The notes under the pieces were generated by a model. That model worked only from the letters and a program-made list of their open reading frames with translations. It did no database searches and had not been told where the DNA came from. Positions 1-9,925 of a DNA stretch of 64,000 nt are shown here, piece after piece. The stretch's first letter is position 1. Each line of letters opens with the position of its first letter. This DNA is from Acinetobacter suaedae. Its GTDB lineage: Bacteria; Pseudomonadota; Gammaproteobacteria; Pseudomonadales; Moraxellaceae. Both the position numbers and the translations under genes were made by a program. The stretch is taken from assembly GCF_008630915.1 (NCBI RefSeq), contig NZ_CP043909.1, positions 1,116,001-1,180,000 on the forward strand. Direction: 5' to 3'.

Positions 1-475
1 TCGCATTAATACCCCAAGCTAAAGGCTTACAAATTTTGATGAAAATTTGTATAGGGTCAATCACGCTAATTGCAATTTTTTCTGGAGCAATCATTGCCAA
101 GCGTTTTGGCATTAGGTCGGCAAATAAAATAAATAGTGAGGTTACAAAGGTGAAAGAAAGTGCAAAACCTATGGTTTCTAACCATGCACCTGTATAAAAA
201 CGACCAATCAAATCTACGAAAAAAGGACGAAAAGCGGCTTCACCTAAAATACCACCTAAAATAGCAACCGCATTTAATCCAATTTGAGAGGCAGCAAAAA
301 AGTCTGCGGATTGCTCTTGTAGATCTAGTACTTTTTGAGCGCGATGTTCACCTGATTCAGCTAAAATTTTAAGTTTAACTTTTCGTGCACCTGCAAGTGC
401 AATTTCAGTGAGGGATAAAAAACCAGCTGCAATAATCAGCATTGCGATGATAATGATATTTTGAACGAGACTCAC
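1..475 (-). CDS. CNNM/HlyC-CorC family membrane protein, N-terminal part
   Basis: The reading frame runs off the left edge, so only about 158 N-terminal residues are visible. They contain a hydrophobic first segment (IIIIAMLIIAAGFLSLTE), a basic linker (GARKVKLKIL), and further membrane segments with the sequence LFADLMPKRLA, typical of the DUF21/CNNM membrane domain of the CorC/HlyC hemolysin-like family, which is linked to divalent cation export. I chose a GTG start because it is preceded by AGGTGA and no ATG lies upstream in frame. The C-terminal CBS and CorC domains expected in this family would lie outside the window. Family call is firm; ion specificity is not known. Confidence 0.75.
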   Translation of the reverse strand, partial: MSLVQNIIIIAMLIIAAGFLSLTEIALAGARKVKLKILAESGEHRAQKVLDLQEQSADFFAASQIGLNAVAILGGILGEAAFRPFFVDLIGRFYTGAWLETIGFALSFTFVTSLFILFADLMPKRLAMIAPEKIAISVIDPIQIFIKICKPLAWGINA

Positions 476-580
476 ACGTCACCTGAATTTGAATCATTAT
501 TATATTAATGTTTTAACATAAAAAAGTTGTCAAGTTAATCTTTAGATTAACTCGACATTGTTCATCTTTTATCGTTAATT

Positions 581-1570
581 TTAGTACTGTGAAAATTGAG
601 AGTTATTTAATAAAAACTCTCGGTTTTCTTCCTCAATCATTTGGCGAGCTACAAATAAAATCAGCTGTCTTAACCAACGATGAGCTGGATGATGATGAAG
701 TAAAGGACACCATGCCATTTTTAATTCAAACTCAGGAATATAAAATGGAGGATCTTTTATAACCAATCTTGGGTTTTGTGTTTGAAGCTGGGCCATGCGT
801 GTCGGTAAGGTTGCAATCAAATCTACATTTTGTGCTAAGAGTGCAGGCATTTGATAATGTCGTGTAAAGACAGAAATCTTACGACGCTGCCCAATTCGTT
901 CTAGCGCTTGATCAATCCAACCTAAACCTGCTTGTTTGTCGGGATTGACACCAAAACCAACGCCCATACCTGTTTTTGAAACCCAGATATGTTGTGCATC
1001 TAAATAACTTTTAAGATTTAAGTGCTGAACGGCAGGGTGCTTATCATTTAAAATACAGCTAAAACTATCACGCCATACCAAGACTTGGTGAAAACTTTGT
1101 GGAATTTCATTGAAGCGATTAATCGCTAAATCAACTTTACCTTGTTCCATGTCACGATAGGACACATCACTTGGGGTTAAAAAGTCGAGTACTACGTTTG
1201 GTGCTTCTGAACGTAATGCTTTAACTAAACGCGGAACTAAAGTCGCCTCAGCATAATCGGATGTCATGATGCGGAATACGCGATTACTCGTATATGGGCG
1301 AAACTCTGTTCGAGGCTCAAGAATCATGGAGAGATCAGAAAGTGCATCACGAATACGAGGTTGTAATTCCAGTGCGCGTTCTGTTGGTGTCATTCCCTCA
1401 GAAGATCGAATCAAGAGAGGATCATTAAATAAATTACGCAATCGACGTAAAATATTACTCATAGCTGGCTGAGTGACACCAAGCTGCTCAGCTGCACGGG
1501 TGACATTTTTTTCACGAAGAAGTACGTCAAGATAAATTAATAAATTAAGATCGACTCGCTCCAGATTCAT
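581..1570 (-). CDS. LysR-family transcriptional regulator
   Basis: 329 residues. The N-terminal winged helix-turn-helix is clear at about residues 8-65 (VTRAAEQLGVTQPAMSNILRRLR), followed by a LysR substrate-binding domain. It is divergent from aceA across a 544-bp gap, the usual LysR geometry, so it may control isocitrate lyase and the glyoxylate shunt; that link rests on position only. A 14-bp repeat begins 4 bp upstream of its start codon and recurs upstream of aceA. The start codon gives the normal MNLERVDLNLL beginning of this subfamily. Confidence 0.85.
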   Translation of the reverse strand: MNLERVDLNLLIYLDVLLREKNVTRAAEQLGVTQPAMSNILRRLRNLFNDPLLIRSSEGMTPTERALELQPRIRDALSDLSMILEPRTEFRPYTSNRVFRIMTSDYAEATLVPRLVKALRSEAPNVVLDFLTPSDVSYRDMEQGKVDLAINRFNEIPQSFHQVLVWRDSFSCILNDKHPAVQHLNLKSYLDAQHIWVSKTGMGVGFGVNPDKQAGLGWIDQALERIGQRRKISVFTRHYQMPALLAQNVDLIATLPTRMAQLQTQNPRLVIKDPPFYIPEFELKMAWCPLLHHHPAHRWLRQLILFVARQMIEEENREFLLNNSQFSQY

Positions 1571-2114
1571 AAAAAAAATACCGAAAATAAAATCCTTGAA
1601 TTGTGATGAATTATGACATATCTGAACTCATTTGTGTAACTTAATACTACAAAAAGCAACAGCCAAATCTTAAAGGATAAATAACTTAAGGAGTTGGACT
1701 GAATACTGATGACATCAGATATCTTGAGTGATGTATTTGTGTCCAGTCTTATTATAGAAATGGAGGGGAAACTCAGCACCAATTCAGCATGTTTTGTATA
1801 ATTATTCGCTTGGATATCGTACTAAGAATCTTTTGAAATAAAAAAATATAGCGAAAATTTAGCTAAAAAACCATGATTTTGTATTTTTGAAATTAATTTA
1901 AAAACAATGGTTTATTTTGTATTTTTTTAGGGTGTTGAAAAATGCCTCCTCATATATTTTTTAAGAAAATACCGAAAATTAAGCTAGAATATTGGATTAA
2001 TCCCTTGGCAAAGACTAAGCTGTGTTCATATTGATGCATTGCTCGAAATCTCGCCGACATTAGAAGCATGATTTTCAGCGTCCAATCGATGCCAATCCCT
2101 TAAAGGAAAATATC
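1571..2114. promoter_or_regulatory. Divergent lysR/aceA intergenic region
   Basis: 544 bp without a convincing gene. It contains two perfect copies of AAAATACCGAAAAT at 1575-1588 and 1966-1979 and a related AGCGAAAAT near 1850. The aceA ribosome binding site (AAGGA, about 2102-2106) lies at the right end. A 71-codon minus-strand frame here has no family likeness and was not accepted. Confidence 0.5.
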
Positions 2115-3713
2115 ATGACATATCAATCAGCTTTAGAGCACGTTCGTGCCGTTAAAGAAAAATTAGGTGGCACATGGGGTGCGATTCGCCCAGAAGATGC
2201 TGCTCGTATGATGGTTCAAAACCGTTTCCATACTGGTTTAGACATCGCTAAATATACAGCTGCTATCATGCGTAAAGATATGGCTGAATACGACGCTGAT
2301 AATAGCAAATATACTCAATCATTAGGTTGCTGGCATGGTTTCATTGCGCAACAAAAAATGATTGCGAACAAAAAATACTTCGGTACTACAAACAAACGTT
2401 ACATCTACCTTTCTGGTTGGATGGTTGCTGCTCTTCGTTCAGAATTTGGTCCGCTTCCTGACCAATCTATGCACGAAAAAACTTCTGTGCCTAAACTAAT
2501 CGCAGAAATCTACACATTCTTACGTCAAGCTGATGCGAAAGAATTAAACGATTTATTCCGTGCTTTACAAAAAGCTGAAGCTGCTGGTGATTCTGCTAAA
2601 GCTACTGAAATCATTTCTCAAATCGATAACTTCGAATCTCACGTTGTGCCAATCATCGCTGATATCGATGCTGGTTTTGGTAACGAAGAAGCGACTTATT
2701 TGTTAACTAAACAAATGATCGAAGCGGGTGCTTGTGCAATCCAAATCGAAAACCAAGTTTCTGACGCTAAACAATGTGGTCACCAAGCTGGTAAAGTAAC
2801 TGTTCCACACGAAGACTTCTTAGCTAAAATCAATGCTGTTCGCTACGCGTTCCTTGAGCTTGGTGTTGATGAAGGTGTTATCGTTGCACGTACTGACTCT
2901 GAAGGCGCTGACTTAACTCAAAAGATCCCTGTATCTAAAGAGAAAGGCGACTTAGCTTCTCAATACATCAGCTACTTAGACACTAAAGAAATCGATATTT
3001 CTGAAGCTTCTGATGACGAAATCTTGATCAAGCGTGATGGCAAATTACATCGTCCAACTCGTTTAGCTTCTGGCTTATACCAGTTCCGTGAAGGTACTCA
3101 ACACGACCGCGTTGTACTTGACTGTGTAACTAGCTTACAAAACGGCGCTGACATGATCTGGATCGAAACTCCAACTCCAGACGTTGCCGGTATCGCTGGT
3201 TTCGTAAACGACATCAAAAAACAAGTTCCAAATGCAAAACTTGTTTATAACAACTCTCCATCGTTCAACTGGACGTTAAACTTCCGTCAACAAGCTTACG
3301 ATCGTTGGGTTGCTGAAGGTAAAGACGTTTCTGCTTACGACCGTGCTAAATTGATGAGCGCTGAGTACGACAACTCTGAATTAGCTGCTGATGCTGATGA
3401 AAAGATCCGTACTTTCCAAGCTGATGCTGCACGTGAAGCAGGTGTATTCCATCACTTGATCACTCTTCCTACTTACCACACAGCAGCTCTTTCTACTCAT
3501 GAGCTTGCTAAAGGTTACTTCGGTGAAGAAGGTATGTTGGCTTATGTTGCTGGCGTACAACGTAAAGAAATCCGCGGTGGTATCGCATGTGTTAAACACC
3601 AAGCAATGGCTGGTTCAGACATCGGTGATGATCACAAAGAAATCTTTGCTGGTGAAAATGCACTTAAAGCTGGTGATGCTAGCAAAAACACTATGAACCA
3701 ATTCGGTGGCTAA
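2115..3713 (+). CDS. aceA: Isocitrate lyase
   Basis: 532 residues, the long isocitrate lyase form found in Acinetobacter and Pseudomonas. It cleaves isocitrate to succinate and glyoxylate, the first step of the glyoxylate shunt, needed for growth on acetate and fatty acids. The catalytic region KQCGHQAGK lies near residue 220, a variant of the family KKCGH motif that keeps the active Cys. Other conserved blocks are SGWMVAA, PIIADIDAGFGN and YNNSPSFNW. An AAGGAAAATATC leader precedes the ATG and a strong terminator follows the stop. Malate synthase is not in the window. Confidence 0.97.
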   Translation: MTYQSALEHVRAVKEKLGGTWGAIRPEDAARMMVQNRFHTGLDIAKYTAAIMRKDMAEYDADNSKYTQSLGCWHGFIAQQKMIANKKYFGTTNKRYIYLSGWMVAALRSEFGPLPDQSMHEKTSVPKLIAEIYTFLRQADAKELNDLFRALQKAEAAGDSAKATEIISQIDNFESHVVPIIADIDAGFGNEEATYLLTKQMIEAGACAIQIENQVSDAKQCGHQAGKVTVPHEDFLAKINAVRYAFLELGVDEGVIVARTDSEGADLTQKIPVSKEKGDLASQYISYLDTKEIDISEASDDEILIKRDGKLHRPTRLASGLYQFREGTQHDRVVLDCVTSLQNGADMIWIETPTPDVAGIAGFVNDIKKQVPNAKLVYNNSPSFNWTLNFRQQAYDRWVAEGKDVSAYDRAKLMSAEYDNSELAADADEKIRTFQADAAREAGVFHHLITLPTYHTAALSTHELAKGYFGEEGMLAYVAGVQRKEIRGGIACVKHQAMAGSDIGDDHKEIFAGENALKAGDASKNTMNQFGG

Positions 3714-3730
3714 TCGCTTCTGATTGATTC

Positions 3731-3760
3731 AAAAAAACCCTGCTTATGCAGGGTTTTTTT
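3731..3760 (+). terminator. Rho-independent terminator after aceA
   Basis: Inverted repeat AAAACCCTGC / GCAGGGTTTT with a TTAT loop and a T run, 18 bp after the aceA stop. The A run on the left arm means it could also stop transcription from the converging minus-strand gene. Confidence 0.9.
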
Positions 3761-3808
3761 GTTGTTAAAAGAAATTTAATATTTTGTCGAAAGGCTGGAT
3801 ATTCAGTG

Positions 3809-4276
3809 TTATTCAGCTTCTTTCTTTAGTTCGTATTTATCAGCTAAATCGCCAGTGATTTCTTTGCCCTCAATATCAAGTGCTTTCAAATAACCTTCTG
3901 CAACGAAGTATTTACGACCATCACCTGCTTGATCTAGTTCGATAATTGAGGTGTTAGCACTATTGAATGTAAAGTTACCTTTGCTTTCAAATGGCTTACC
4001 ATCGCCTTTACCAAGATAGGTTTCTTTCAATTCGTAGGTTTTATCTGAGTTTAACTCAAGCTCTGTTTCTATCCCTTCACAATCAGCGCAAGGTAATATG
4101 CCTTTGTAGGTGCCATTCCAGTCTAAAGAGTTTTCTGCAGTATGTGCATTATCCACTGCAATAGCTTCGCTAGCAGCAGTAACTGGTGTTTGCTCCTCAT
4201 TTTTTGTGTTGTCGTTTTTGCTACATGCAACTAAGAAAACAGAAGCGAGAGATAGAGCTATAATTGATTTTTTCAT
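3809..4276 (-). CDS. NlpE-like copper resistance lipoprotein
   Basis: 155 residues with a lipoprotein signal peptide (lipobox LVAC, Cys18), so it is probably anchored in the outer membrane. The mature part has a CxxC (PCADCEG) inside the pattern WNGTYKGILPCADCEGIETELEL, which is diagnostic for the NlpE N-terminal domain. In enterobacteria NlpE senses surface contact and envelope stress through Cpx and affects copper tolerance. This protein is much shorter than E. coli NlpE and lacks its C-terminal OB domain, so only the N-terminal domain role can be inferred. It stands alone between two terminators. Confidence 0.8.
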   Translation of the reverse strand: MKKSIIALSLASVFLVACSKNDNTKNEEQTPVTAASEAIAVDNAHTAENSLDWNGTYKGILPCADCEGIETELELNSDKTYELKETYLGKGDGKPFESKGNFTFNSANTSIIELDQAGDGRKYFVAEGYLKALDIEGKEITGDLADKYELKKEAE

Positions 4277-4465
4277 TTTAAATTGAACCTTATAACGAGA
4301 AATACCCGTGTCCTAAGTTATGGGCTTTTAACGTGAAAGGGTAGTTGGAGAATGTAAGTTTATTTAACCTTTGGTAAATATTCGATATTTTAATTTTTCA
4401 AATTGCTGTTGTTAAATTGGGTCGCTTTGATCGAGTGTTAATATTTTTTTAATTCGTTTCTAATA

Positions 4466-4499
4466 AAAAAAGCCCTAATCCATAGATTAGGGCTTTTTG
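4466..4499 (-). terminator. Terminator downstream of tRNA-Gly
   Basis: Perfect stem AAGCCCTAATC / GATTAGGGCTT with a CATA loop. In minus orientation it follows the tRNA-Gly gene directly and ends in a T run; it has T runs on both strands. Confidence 0.85.
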
Positions 4500-4504
4500 A
4501 ATTT

Positions 4505-4580
<76 letters not shown>

Positions 4581-4591
4581 AATATGGTCGC

Positions 4592-4619
4592 ATTATAGAG
4601 AGTTTCATAAAACTGTCAA
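4592..4619 (-). promoter_or_regulatory. tRNA-Gly promoter
   Basis: On the minus strand, TTGACA and TATAAT are separated by 16 bp, both matching the sigma-70 consensus perfectly. The -10 lies about 11 bp before the tRNA 5' end. The promoter sits inside a 15-bp perfect inverted repeat (4590-4604 and 4618-4632). Confidence 0.85.
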
Positions 4620-4643
4620 CTCTCTATAATGCTAAGTGTTGAA

Positions 4644-6065
4644 TTAATCAGCACGTCGCCAGATTGTTCCTTGACGTGTATCTTCTAAAACAATCCCTTG
4701 ATCTAATAAGGCTTGGCGAATACCATCAGCTTTAGCAAAGTCTTTTGCTTTTTTTGCGTCTACGCGTTGTTGAATCAAATCCTCAATATCTGCATCAGAA
4801 AGGGCAAGGGCATCTTGACCAATGTCTGATTTAAGGAAGTCATCCACATTATGTTGAACTAGACCAAGAATATGGGTTAAGTGACGTAGAGTTGAATAAA
4901 GAACAGTTGCTTGTTCAGCTTGTTCTTCTTTCACAGCACGATTTAGCTCTTTATTCAGTTCAAATAGAACAGCCATTGCTTCTGCAGTGTTGAAATCATC
5001 ACACATTGCATTATTAAAGCGTTCAACAAAATTTTGTTCTAAAGCTTCAACCGTTTTTTGACCATATACTTGTTGATAGGCTTTAAATGAATGATAGAAA
5101 CGGCTTAACGCAGTTTTGGCTTCTTTTAATGCAACGTCAGAGAAATTGACTGGGCTACGGTAATGTGACGAAACAATAAAGTAACGGATTACTTCAGGAT
5201 GGAATTTTTCCATCACATCACGAATCGTAAAGAAGTTGCCTAATGATTTAGACATTTTCTCACCATCGACGTTGATAAAACCAACGTGCATCCAATAGTT
5301 TACATATTGTTCGTCAGTTGTTGCTTCACTTTGTGCAATTTCATTTTCATGATGAGGGAACATTAAATCTGAGCCGCCACCATGAATATCAAAATGATTG
5401 CCTAAGCAGCATGTAGACATTGCAGAGCATTCAATATGCCAACCTGGACGACCATTCCCCCAAGGTGATGCCCAAGCAGGTTCATTTTCCTTTGCGTGTT
5501 TCCAGAGTACAAAGTCAAATGGGTGTTTTTTGTCGACTTCGACGTCAACTCGTTCTGAAGCACCTGCTTGCATATCTTCAAGTTTACGGCCAGATAAACG
5601 ACCATATTTTTCAAATTTACTTACTTCAAAATATACATCGCCATTGCTTGCAGGGTAGGCAGCACCTTTATCTACTAAAGTGCTGATCATGTTTTGCATT
5701 TGATCGATATATTCTGTTGCTTTTGGTGCTTCATCAGGTGCGACACAGCCCAAGTTTGCAGCATCTTCATTCATTGCATCAATGAAACGTGCGGTGAGTT
5801 GTTGAATACTTTCACCATTTTCGTTTGCACGAGCAATGATTTTGTCGTCAATATCGGTGATATTACGAATATAACGTACTTTCCAGCCTTGGCTACGTAA
5901 GAAACGTATAATGTAGTCAAATGCAACCATAACGCGAGCATGTCCAATATGACAGTAATCGTATACGGTCATACCACAGACATAGATATCGATTTGACCT
6001 TCTTTACGTGGGACAAATTCAACTTTTTTACGTTGCTCAGAGTTATATAAAACAAAAGGTTGCAT
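4644..6065 (-). CDS. cysS: Cysteinyl-tRNA synthetase
   Basis: 473 residues from the ATG at 6065. It charges tRNA-Cys in the cytoplasm. The class I signatures HIGH (residues 39-42) and KMSKS (near 275) are present, as are the zinc ligands expected for the family: Cys30 in YVCGMTV, the Cys in HIECSAM, and HHENE. An in-frame TTG four codons upstream would add four residues (MKTL), but [12 protein letters not shown] is the usual start in this group. No strong Shine-Dalgarno is visible for either start. Confidence 0.96.
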   Translation of the reverse strand: MQPFVLYNSEQRKKVEFVPRKEGQIDIYVCGMTVYDYCHIGHARVMVAFDYIIRFLRSQGWKVRYIRNITDIDDKIIARANENGESIQQLTARFIDAMNEDAANLGCVAPDEAPKATEYIDQMQNMISTLVDKGAAYPASNGDVYFEVSKFEKYGRLSGRKLEDMQAGASERVDVEVDKKHPFDFVLWKHAKENEPAWASPWGNGRPGWHIECSAMSTCCLGNHFDIHGGGSDLMFPHHENEIAQSEATTDEQYVNYWMHVGFINVDGEKMSKSLGNFFTIRDVMEKFHPEVIRYFIVSSHYRSPVNFSDVALKEAKTALSRFYHSFKAYQQVYGQKTVEALEQNFVERFNNAMCDDFNTAEAMAVLFELNKELNRAVKEEQAEQATVLYSTLRHLTHILGLVQHNVDDFLKSDIGQDALALSDADIEDLIQQRVDAKKAKDFAKADGIRQALLDQGIVLEDTRQGTIWRRAD

Positions 6066-6341
6066 AAGGGTTTTCAAACACTCTACAAAATTAGCGTTAC
6101 ATCATAACGTATGCATCATTTTTCATAAAGTTGTCTAGAGAAAAAAGATTAGTTTGACGGTGAGGAGTAGATTGATCTTTTACGATTGTTCGTTTTGAGA
6201 AAAGATGTCTCTCCATTTTCCTTGAAAACTTATACATTTGGAAACGTGTATAACTTACAGTTGTGCTAGAATCTCCACAATTCTTTCGATTAAAATCATC
6301 CATCATCAAGTGGATAGAGTATTACTTTGAGTCAGACTCAC

Positions 6342-7319
6342 ATGTCACAAGCTATAAATTTTCAGAAAAGTGCATTGGAAACTTTGCGTATTGAACAACA
6401 AGCAATCGAAGTGCTTGCAACTCAAGTCGATGAACGTTTTGATCGTGCTTGTGAAATTCTATTGCAATGTTCAGGGCGTGTCGTTGTCACAGGTATGGGA
6501 AAATCAGGTCATATCGGACGTAAAATGGCAGCGACATTCGCATCTACAGGTACGCCATCATTTTTCATGCATCCAGGCGAAGCTGGTCATGGTGATCTTG
6601 GTATGTTGGTACGTGGTGATGTACTGATCGCGATTTCAAACTCTGGAAAGAGTGATGAAATTATGATGCTCATGCCATTGATCAAGCATCTAGGTGTACC
6701 TTTAATTACGATCAGTCGTGATGATAAAGGGCCAATGCCACAAAATGCGGATGTTGCCTTAACTTTAGGTGCGGCAGATGAGGCTTGTCCTTTAGGTTTG
6801 GCCCCGACCTCAAGTACCACGGCTACATTGGTCTTGGGTGATGCCTTAGCTGTTGCATTACTAGAGGCTCGTGGCTTTACCGCTGATGATTTTGCACGTT
6901 CACATCCTGCAGGTGCTTTGGGTAAACGATTGTTGTTACATGTAAAGCATTTAATGCATACAGGCGCTGAATTACCAAAAGTAAAACCAGACACACCGAT
7001 GAATAAAGTGTTATACGAAATTTCTGATAAACGTTTAGGTTTGACTACCATCGTAGATGATCAAGATATTTTGTTAGGTATTTTTACTGATGGTGACTTA
7101 CGTCGGATGATTGATCGACAACAGGGCTTTGATGTGACTGCTGCCGTATCGGATGTGATGACGGAAAATCCACTTACAATTTCTCAAGAAGCTCGTGCAG
7201 TAGAAGCCTTGGAAAAAATGCATGAGAAGAAAATTAACCAATTCGTTGTTGTTGATGATGCTAAAAAAGTGATTGGTGTTATTAGTATGCACGATCTTAT
7301 TGAAGCTGGAGTAAATTAA
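6342..7319 (+). CDS. kdsD: Arabinose-5-phosphate isomerase
   Basis: 325 residues. It converts ribulose-5-phosphate to arabinose-5-phosphate, the first step of KDO synthesis for lipopolysaccharide. An N-terminal SIS domain (VVVTGMGKSGHIGRKMAATFASTGTP split over about residues 45-75, then ISNSGKSDE) is followed by two CBS domains from about residue 200. The ATG at 6342 was chosen over an in-frame TTG at 6327 that would add five residues. The gene is 3 bp from kdsC and starts the kds-lpt operon. Confidence 0.95.
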   Translation: MSQAINFQKSALETLRIEQQAIEVLATQVDERFDRACEILLQCSGRVVVTGMGKSGHIGRKMAATFASTGTPSFFMHPGEAGHGDLGMLVRGDVLIAISNSGKSDEIMMLMPLIKHLGVPLITISRDDKGPMPQNADVALTLGAADEACPLGLAPTSSTTATLVLGDALAVALLEARGFTADDFARSHPAGALGKRLLLHVKHLMHTGAELPKVKPDTPMNKVLYEISDKRLGLTTIVDDQDILLGIFTDGDLRRMIDRQQGFDVTAAVSDVMTENPLTISQEARAVEALEKMHEKKINQFVVVDDAKKVIGVISMHDLIEAGVN

Positions 7320-7322
7320 GCC

Positions 7323-7862
7323 ATGGCATCGTATGCTTTACAAGAACAAGCACGTCATTTACAAGCCTTAGTGCTAGATGTGGATGGGATCTTAAGCGAT
7401 GGCTTTGTGACATTGACTAATTCAGGTGATGAAATTAAATCATTCGATATTCGTGATGGTTTAGGGATGAAATTAGTCCAGAAGGCTGGTATGAGAGTTA
7501 TTATCATTACTGGTCGTAAGAGTAATATTGTTGAAAAACGAATGTCTGACCTCGGTGTTGACTTAGTTTTTCAAGGTCGTGAAGATAAAGGTGTTGCGCT
7601 TAGAGAGGCATGTGCTCAGTTTAATATTCTCCCTGAAGATTGTTTATATATGGGAGATGATTGGCCTGATTTATCTGCATTTTCAATCTCTGGTATGTGT
7701 GTCACAGTGCCAAATGGCCATGAAGAAGTACGTCGTCGTGCGCACCTCGTCACTCAGGCGATGGGTGGTCGTGGAGCGGTACGAGAAGTATGCGATATGT
7801 TATTGACGGCAAAAGGCGTTTACCAAGAACTGCTTGAAAAATATCTTGCTGTGCCACATTAA
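7323..7862 (+). CDS. kdsC: KDO-8-phosphate phosphatase
   Basis: 179 residues of the HAD superfamily, C0 subclass. It removes phosphate from KDO-8-phosphate to give free KDO. HAD motif I is LDVDGILSDG, motif II is IITGRKS, and motif III/IV includes YMGDDWPDL. It follows kdsD by 3 bp and precedes lptC, the order seen in other gammaproteobacteria. Confidence 0.96.
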   Translation: MASYALQEQARHLQALVLDVDGILSDGFVTLTNSGDEIKSFDIRDGLGMKLVQKAGMRVIIITGRKSNIVEKRMSDLGVDLVFQGREDKGVALREACAQFNILPEDCLYMGDDWPDLSAFSISGMCVTVPNGHEEVRRRAHLVTQAMGGRGAVREVCDMLLTAKGVYQELLEKYLAVPH

Positions 7863-7906
7863 TACAAGTATAGAGTTCATATGCTCAAGGTTAGGTAACC
7901 CTGTTT

Positions 7907-8455
7907 ATGGATACCAAAGTTTTATATGTTATCGCTATAGCCGTTGCGAGTGTCAGCGGCGGTTTTTATTACTTTAGCGGTAAAGCGAAAAAGTTAGATG
8001 TCGATGCTGCTAAGAATATGACTTATTCAGCACATGGTGTTCATTTAACTCAAACAGATGAGCAAGGGAACTTGTATGTTCGTGCTGAAATTAAGCAATT
8101 ACAGCAAGATATGCAGCAAAAAACCTCTCAGATTGATCAACTGAGCGCAGTTATGTACAAGCAAGGGAAAGCGGATGCGACTTTTTCGGCTCGACAGGCG
8201 AATGGTTATGATGATAACCGTAAAATCGTATTGGCAGGAGATGTCATCGTAACTAATCTATCTGATCAAGGTAACATGGAGTTTCGTACGGATGAAATTA
8301 CAGGTTATCCAAAAACTAGAGAATTAGAGACACAACATCAGGTCATTGTTCAATCTCCATCATCTGAGTTTGTCAGTCAAGGTTTAAAGGCAAATTTGAA
8401 TGATGGTCAATATGAGTTTTTTAAAGTTCGAGGAAAGTATGCGCCAAACTCTTAA
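7907..8455 (+). CDS. lptC: LPS export ABC transporter protein LptC
   Basis: 182 residues with one N-terminal membrane anchor (VLYVIAIAVASVSGGFYYF, about residues 5-23) and a periplasmic beta-jellyroll domain. LptC links the LptB2FG complex to LptA in the trans-envelope LPS bridge. Sequence is divergent, as usual for LptC, but position between kdsC and lptA and the YSAHGVHLTQTDEQGNLYVRA-type start of the fold (residues 41-60) support the call. Its 3' end overlaps lptA by 17 bp. Confidence 0.9.
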   Translation: MDTKVLYVIAIAVASVSGGFYYFSGKAKKLDVDAAKNMTYSAHGVHLTQTDEQGNLYVRAEIKQLQQDMQQKTSQIDQLSAVMYKQGKADATFSARQANGYDDNRKIVLAGDVIVTNLSDQGNMEFRTDEITGYPKTRELETQHQVIVQSPSSEFVSQGLKANLNDGQYEFFKVRGKYAPNS

Positions 8456-8987
8456 TTTAAATGATCGTTTTACTTTCTTAAAGCAATTCACATGCATAGC
8501 AGTCATTGCTTTGTCTTCTGCATCAAGTTTTGCTTTGCCTTCAGATCGTAATCAACAATTGACGTTGGTTGCAGATCGCGCAACTTATAATGATAAAACA
8601 GGTATTACCACGTATACAGGTAATGTCGTGATTGAACAGGGAACGATGAAGTTACAAGCGGATTCGATTGTTGCGACTTTAAATAGCAAGAGAGAAATCC
8701 AGACCATTACTGCCAAAGGACAACCAGCAAAGTTTCAACAGCAAATTGATTCAAATCGGGGTTTAGCCCGAGGTGAGGCTCAACAAATTGTTTATAATGC
8801 TGATACAGGTATTCTTACTTTGACAGGTCGCGCCTACTTGTATCAGGATGGCTCAAGTATTCGTGGTGATAGCCTGAAATACAGTATGAATAAAGGTGAT
8901 GTTGAAGCTCAAGGGTCGTCCTCTAATCGAGTACAAATTATTATCCCTCCATCAAGTTCAAAAAGTTTTCCAGGGGCGCGTGATTAA
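8439..8987 (+). CDS. lptA: LPS transport periplasmic protein LptA
   Basis: 182 residues. A cleavable signal peptide (hydrophobic [16 protein letters not shown], cut before LPSD) precedes an OstA-type repeat fold ([21 protein letters not shown], residues about 43-63). LptA carries LPS through the periplasm. The ATG at 8439 is preceded by AGGAAAGT; a longer in-frame start at 8400 inside lptC has no signal-peptide logic. Its stop shares one base with the lptB start. Confidence 0.94.
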   Translation: MRQTLNLNDRFTFLKQFTCIAVIALSSASSFALPSDRNQQLTLVADRATYNDKTGITTYTGNVVIEQGTMKLQADSIVATLNSKREIQTITAKGQPAKFQQQIDSNRGLARGEAQQIVYNADTGILTLTGRAYLYQDGSSIRGDSLKYSMNKGDVEAQGSSSNRVQIIIPPSSSKSFPGARD

Positions 8988-9733
8988 TGGAACAATCGTT
9001 GCAACAACCACAAACCTTATGTATTAAGCATTTAGCAAAAAACTATAGCAAACGCTGGGTGGTTAAAGATGTTTCTTTTACCATGCAAAGTGGGCAAATT
9101 GTGGGCTTATTAGGTCCGAATGGTGCAGGCAAGACGACAAGCTTTTATATGGTTGTAGGGCTTGTTCGTATGGATAAAGGTGAGATTCATTTAGATGATC
9201 TTGATTTATCCGATCTTGCAATGCATGAACGTGCTCGTAAGGGAATTGGTTATTTGCCACAGGAAGCTTCAATCTTTAGAAAGCTCACGATTGCCGAAAA
9301 TATTATGGCAATTTTGGAAACACGGAAAGATTTAAACAAGCAGCAACGCCAGCAACGTTTAAATGAGCTTTTAAATGATTTTAAAATTAATCATATTAAA
9401 GATTCATTAGGTATGAGTGTGTCAGGTGGTGAACGCCGCCGTGCTGAAATTGCGCGCGCATTGGCTGCTGATCCGAAATTTATGCTATTGGATGAACCAT
9501 TTGCAGGTGTAGATCCGATTTCTGTTGGCGATATTAAAGATATTATTCAAACCCTTAAAGATAGAGGGATTGGTGTATTAATCACTGATCATAATGTCCG
9601 TGAAACGTTGGCGATTTGTGAGAAAGCTTATATTGTCAGTGAGGGGGCTGTGATTGCCGAAGGAACCCCGCAAGAAATCTTGGATAATGAACAAGTACGT
9701 AAAGTTTATCTGGGCGACGATTTTATGGTCTGA
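8987..9733 (+). CDS. lptB: LPS export ABC transporter ATP-binding protein LptB
   Basis: 248 residues. This is the cytoplasmic ATPase of the LptB2FG transporter. Walker A is GPNGAGKTT, signature SVSGGERRR, Walker [13 protein letters not shown], and the switch His is in [10 protein letters not shown]. It overlaps lptA by one base and closes the operon; a terminator follows at 9753. LptF and LptG are not in the window. Confidence 0.97.
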   Translation: MEQSLQQPQTLCIKHLAKNYSKRWVVKDVSFTMQSGQIVGLLGPNGAGKTTSFYMVVGLVRMDKGEIHLDDLDLSDLAMHERARKGIGYLPQEASIFRKLTIAENIMAILETRKDLNKQQRQQRLNELLNDFKINHIKDSLGMSVSGGERRRAEIARALAADPKFMLLDEPFAGVDPISVGDIKDIIQTLKDRGIGVLITDHNVRETLAICEKAYIVSEGAVIAEGTPQEILDNEQVRKVYLGDDFMV

Positions 9734-9752
9734 GTAAAATTGTTGTAACTTT

Positions 9753-9779
9753 AAAAAAGAACCGATTAGGTTCTTTTTT
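9753..9779 (+). terminator. Terminator after lptB
   Basis: Stem AAAAAAGAACC / GGTTCTTTTTT with a GATTA loop, 20 bp past the lptB stop. Confidence 0.88.
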
Positions 9780-9925
9780 TATAAAAACATGATCTATAAA
9801 AGTGTGAACTAATTTACAAAAAATAAACATTTATAACTGGCTGAATTTGCATCTAAAACGTGGTGTTTTCTACAAAAATAAGAGTAGAATGAGGATGCTT
9901 TAGGCGATAATTACATGAAAAGAAT

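Noticed and set aside
1567..1782. 71-codon minus-strand frame upstream of the LysR gene
   Set aside because: Overlaps the LysR start and promoter region, low-complexity composition, no ribosome site and no family likeness.
5398..5658. Frames of 70-88 codons on both strands within cysS
   Set aside because: They lie entirely inside a well-supported synthetase gene and have no independent signals.
6587..7051. 154-codon minus-strand frame inside kdsD
   Set aside because: Antisense shadow of a conserved gene; no ribosome site or family match.
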